From DASYTH01 sp035942955 (GTDB lineage Bacteria > Actinomycetota > Actinomycetes > Mycobacteriales > Pseudonocardiaceae), in assembly GCF_035942955.1 (NCBI RefSeq), contig NZ_DASZCQ010000217.1, positions 1-64,000 of the forward strand: a stretch of DNA of 64,000 nucleotides, written 5' to 3'. Numbering within the stretch: position 1 is the stretch's first letter; every line of letters starts with the position of its first letter. The notes beneath the pieces were generated by a model, which was given only the letters and a program-made list of their open reading frames with translations, made no database searches and was not told the origin of the DNA. Shown one piece after another: positions 62,422 to 64,000 of this stretch. Made by a program: the position numbers and the translations under genes.

Positions 62422-63158
62422 CGGCGCGCCACCGCCACGAGGTCGAGGCTGGTGTCCAGGTCCTCCGTGGCGATCAGGAAGTCCACAGTGGACACCGAGG
62501 CGACCGCGGCCAGCAGCTCGGCCGGCCACGGCGATCCGCTCACCGCGACCGCGACCTGAGCCTCGATGAGGCCGCCGAGCGCCGCGTCCAGCTCCCGCAG
62601 CCGCGGCCCGTGGTGCAGCCCGGCGAGCAGCTCCACCTCGAACCCGGTCGCCAGCAACAGCTCGGCCAGCTCGGCCGGAGCCAGCTCCCTGATGTGGAAC
62701 GGGTTGAGCGGCGTGTCCCGGCCGGGGGAGAAGGTGATCCGGTTCGGCGTCGTGATCAGCAGCCGGCCACCCGGCCGCAGCACCCGGCGGCACTCGGCGA
62801 GGAACCCCGCCTGATCCCACAGGTGCTCGATCACCTGCAGGTTCGCCACGACGTCCACTGTGGACGACCGGACCGGCAGCGCGGCCAGGTTTCCGCGCAC
62901 CGCCCGCACCCGCGGGTAGGCCTGCGCCACGTGCGCCACGGTCGGCTCGTCGTAGTCCACCCCGCACACCAGCCGCGCGGTCCGCGCGAACAGGTCGGCG
63001 CCGTATCCCTCGCCGCACCCGGTCTCCAGCACCACGGCCCCTGCGCAGTGTCCCGCGAGCTCGGCATACGCGGCCTCGTGCCGCCGGAACCAGTAATTCT
63101 CCTCCGGGATCCCTGGCACGGTCCGCTCCCCGGTCAGCGGCAGAGGTGTCGAGGTCAC
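62418..63158 (-). CDS. SAM methyltransferase of the polysaccharide cluster
   Basis: A 246-residue methyltransferase with motif I VLETGCGEGYGADLFA, VCGVDYDEPTV, NLQVIEHLWDQAGFLAECRRVLRPGGRLLITTPN. The EENYWFRRHEAAY start is shared with mycobacterial Rv3030. Likely O-methylates a sugar residue of the methylated polysaccharide. First gene of the operon (methyltransferase, GH57, GT4); GTG 63158 start. Confidence 0.88.
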   Translation of the reverse strand: MTSTPLPLTGERTVPGIPEENYWFRRHEAAYAELAGHCAGAVVLETGCGEGYGADLFARTARLVCGVDYDEPTVAHVAQAYPRVRAVRGNLAALPVRSSTVDVVANLQVIEHLWDQAGFLAECRRVLRPGGRLLITTPNRITFSPGRDTPLNPFHIRELAPAELAELLLATGFEVELLAGLHHGPRLRELDAALGGLIEAQVAVAVSGSPWPAELLAAVASVSTVDFLIATEDLDTSLDLVAVARR

Positions 63159-63488
63159 GCCAGCACACTAGCCATCACGCGGGGGAGACGGAGATGCCGA
63201 CCACGCCCGGTCCAACGTGGACACCGGCGCGCGAGGGCGTCCGGCACGCGGCGCGGCCCGCCGCCCGCGCCGGCCACCCTGGCCGCGGATGGCACCGCGT
63301 GGCCCGGGCTCGTCCCTGTGGTTCTCGAGTCGGCGCGGGCGTGCATGGGCTGGGGGCTAACCTTGTCCGTAGAGCGGGTGAGCACGATCACGAAGGCCGG
63401 CGGCATGCTCGAGCTTGCCCCTATGCTACTCGCAAGTAACATGCGGGCGCACGTCACCGTGCGTTGATCGGGAGGTCGGGAAGGGCCA
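63159..63488. other. 330-bp intergenic region with etfB promoter
   Basis: Divergent regulatory space between the methyltransferase and etfB. I see no convincing gene: the long minus-strand open frame here has atypical composition. The etfB promoter candidate is near 63415. The remainder is plain GC-rich sequence. Confidence 0.6.
63415..63442 (+). promoter_or_regulatory. etfB promoter
   Basis: TTGCCC (63415-63420) and TAACAT (63437-63442) are 16 bp apart, leaving about a 40-nt leader before ATG 63489, which has GGGAAGGG just upstream. Confidence 0.5.
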
Positions 63489-64000
63489 ATGCCAAACATC
63501 GTTGTGCTGGTCAAGCAGGTGCCGGACACCTACTCGGAGCGCAAGCTCACCGAGTCTGACCACACCCTGGACCGTGATTCGGCCGACGCGGTGCTCGACG
63601 AGATCAACGAGCGGGCCGTCGAGGAGGCCCTGCAGCTCAAGGAGGCCCACGACGGCGAGGTGACCGTGCTGTCCGTCGGCCCGGAGCGCGCCGCGGAGGC
63701 GATCCGCAAGGCGCTGTCCATGGGCGCCGACAAGGCCGTGCACGTCTGCGACCCGGCGCTGCACGGCGCCGACGTGCTGCAGACCGCCATGGTGATCGCC
63801 GCGGCCATCGGCCGGCTCGACGGCGTCGACCTGGTGATCGCCGGCAACGAGTCCAGCGACGGCAGCGGCGGCGCGGTGCCGGCGATCCTGGCCGAGCTGC
63901 TCGGCTATCCGCAGCTCACCCACGCCCGCAAGGTCGAGCTGGACGGCGCCACGCTGAAGGTCGACCGGGAGACCGACGACGGCATCACGCACCTGGAGTC
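63489..64000 (+). CDS. etfB: electron transfer flavoprotein beta subunit, partial
   Basis: The first 170 residues, cut by the window edge. NIVVLVKQVPDTYSERKL start, VLDEINERAVEEALQLKE, VLSVGPERAAEAIRKALSMGADKAVHV and DLVIAGNESSDGSGGAVPAILAELLG match EtfB/FixA. It carries electrons from acyl-CoA dehydrogenases; etfA should follow outside the window. Confidence 0.94.
   Translation, partial: MPNIVVLVKQVPDTYSERKLTESDHTLDRDSADAVLDEINERAVEEALQLKEAHDGEVTVLSVGPERAAEAIRKALSMGADKAVHVCDPALHGADVLQTAMVIAAAIGRLDGVDLVIAGNESSDGSGGAVPAILAELLGYPQLTHARKVELDGATLKVDRETDDGITHLE

Noticed and set aside
63155..63529. 124-codon minus-strand frame between the methyltransferase and etfB
   Set aside because: Ser/Arg/Pro-rich composition, no motif, and it runs antisense into the start of etfB.

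Overview
The window is a high-GC actinobacterial chromosome segment. Third codon positions are almost all G or C, GTG starts are common, and many start codons sit only 6-8 nt after a TANNNT -10 box, which suggests leaderless mRNAs. A GlgE maltosyltransferase pathway, a HelR-type RNA polymerase motor, WXG100-like proteins and gene order resembling Mycobacterium tuberculosis Rv3028c-Rv3042c point to the mycobacteria/Pseudonocardiales branch. Pseudonocardiaceae is my best guess; it is an inference, since no rRNA is present.

Layout. 0.2-8.0 kb: FmdB-like zinc ribbon, methyltransferase and aromatic aminotransferase (pat) on the minus strand, two alpha/beta hydrolases, a universal stress protein/adenylate cyclase operon, a yeast-like cytosine deaminase, a DivIVA-like coiled-coil protein and crotonyl-CoA carboxylase/reductase (ccr). 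8.1-12.0 kb: SPW membrane protein, TetR regulator, methylmalonyl/ethylmalonyl-CoA epimerase, thiolase and MeaB. With ccr these form an acyl-CoA/ethylmalonyl-CoA block. 12.0-19.1 kb: a probable mannoside utilisation locus with a sugar ABC importer, mannose-6-phosphate isomerase, a LacI regulator and a Tat-exported GH47 alpha-mannosidase. Two near-identical operator palindromes flank the divergent promoters. 19.1-28.8 kb: drug-type ABC exporter, four-TM protein, MarR, thiamine-binding and SalK-like proteins, an unknown small gene pair, a thioredoxin-TPR protein and two paralogous lipoprotein zinc peptidases. 28.8-42.1 kb: the GlgE pathway (glgB, a CBS protein, mak, treS, then glgE and glgP) with two tandem cytochrome P450 genes between treS and glgE. 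42.1-49 kb: a degenerate M50-like membrane protein, rhodanese and cysteine dioxygenase with a cysteine-containing leader peptide, glgX, and three type VII-secretion-like proteins. 49-64 kb: helR, then a block resembling the M. tuberculosis etfB/Rv3030-Rv3032/Rv3034c/Rv3037c-Rv3039c/Rv3041c neighbourhood. That block holds an ABC ATPase, enoyl-CoA hydratase, two methyltransferases, a hexapeptide acyltransferase, GT4 glycosyltransferase, GH57 branching enzyme, methyltransferase and the start of etfB. An APC permease/acetamidase/nucleoside hydrolase module is inserted into it.

How the genes work together. TreS, Mak, GlgE and GlgB turn trehalose into branched alpha-glucan, and GlgP and GlgX break it down. 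The GT4/GH57/methyltransferase operon probably makes a second, methylated glucan-type polysaccharide. Ccr, epimerase, thiolase and MeaB handle C4/C5 acyl-CoA units. I saw no rRNA, tRNA, CRISPR array, transposase or phage gene. All functions are assigned by reading motifs, without database searches.
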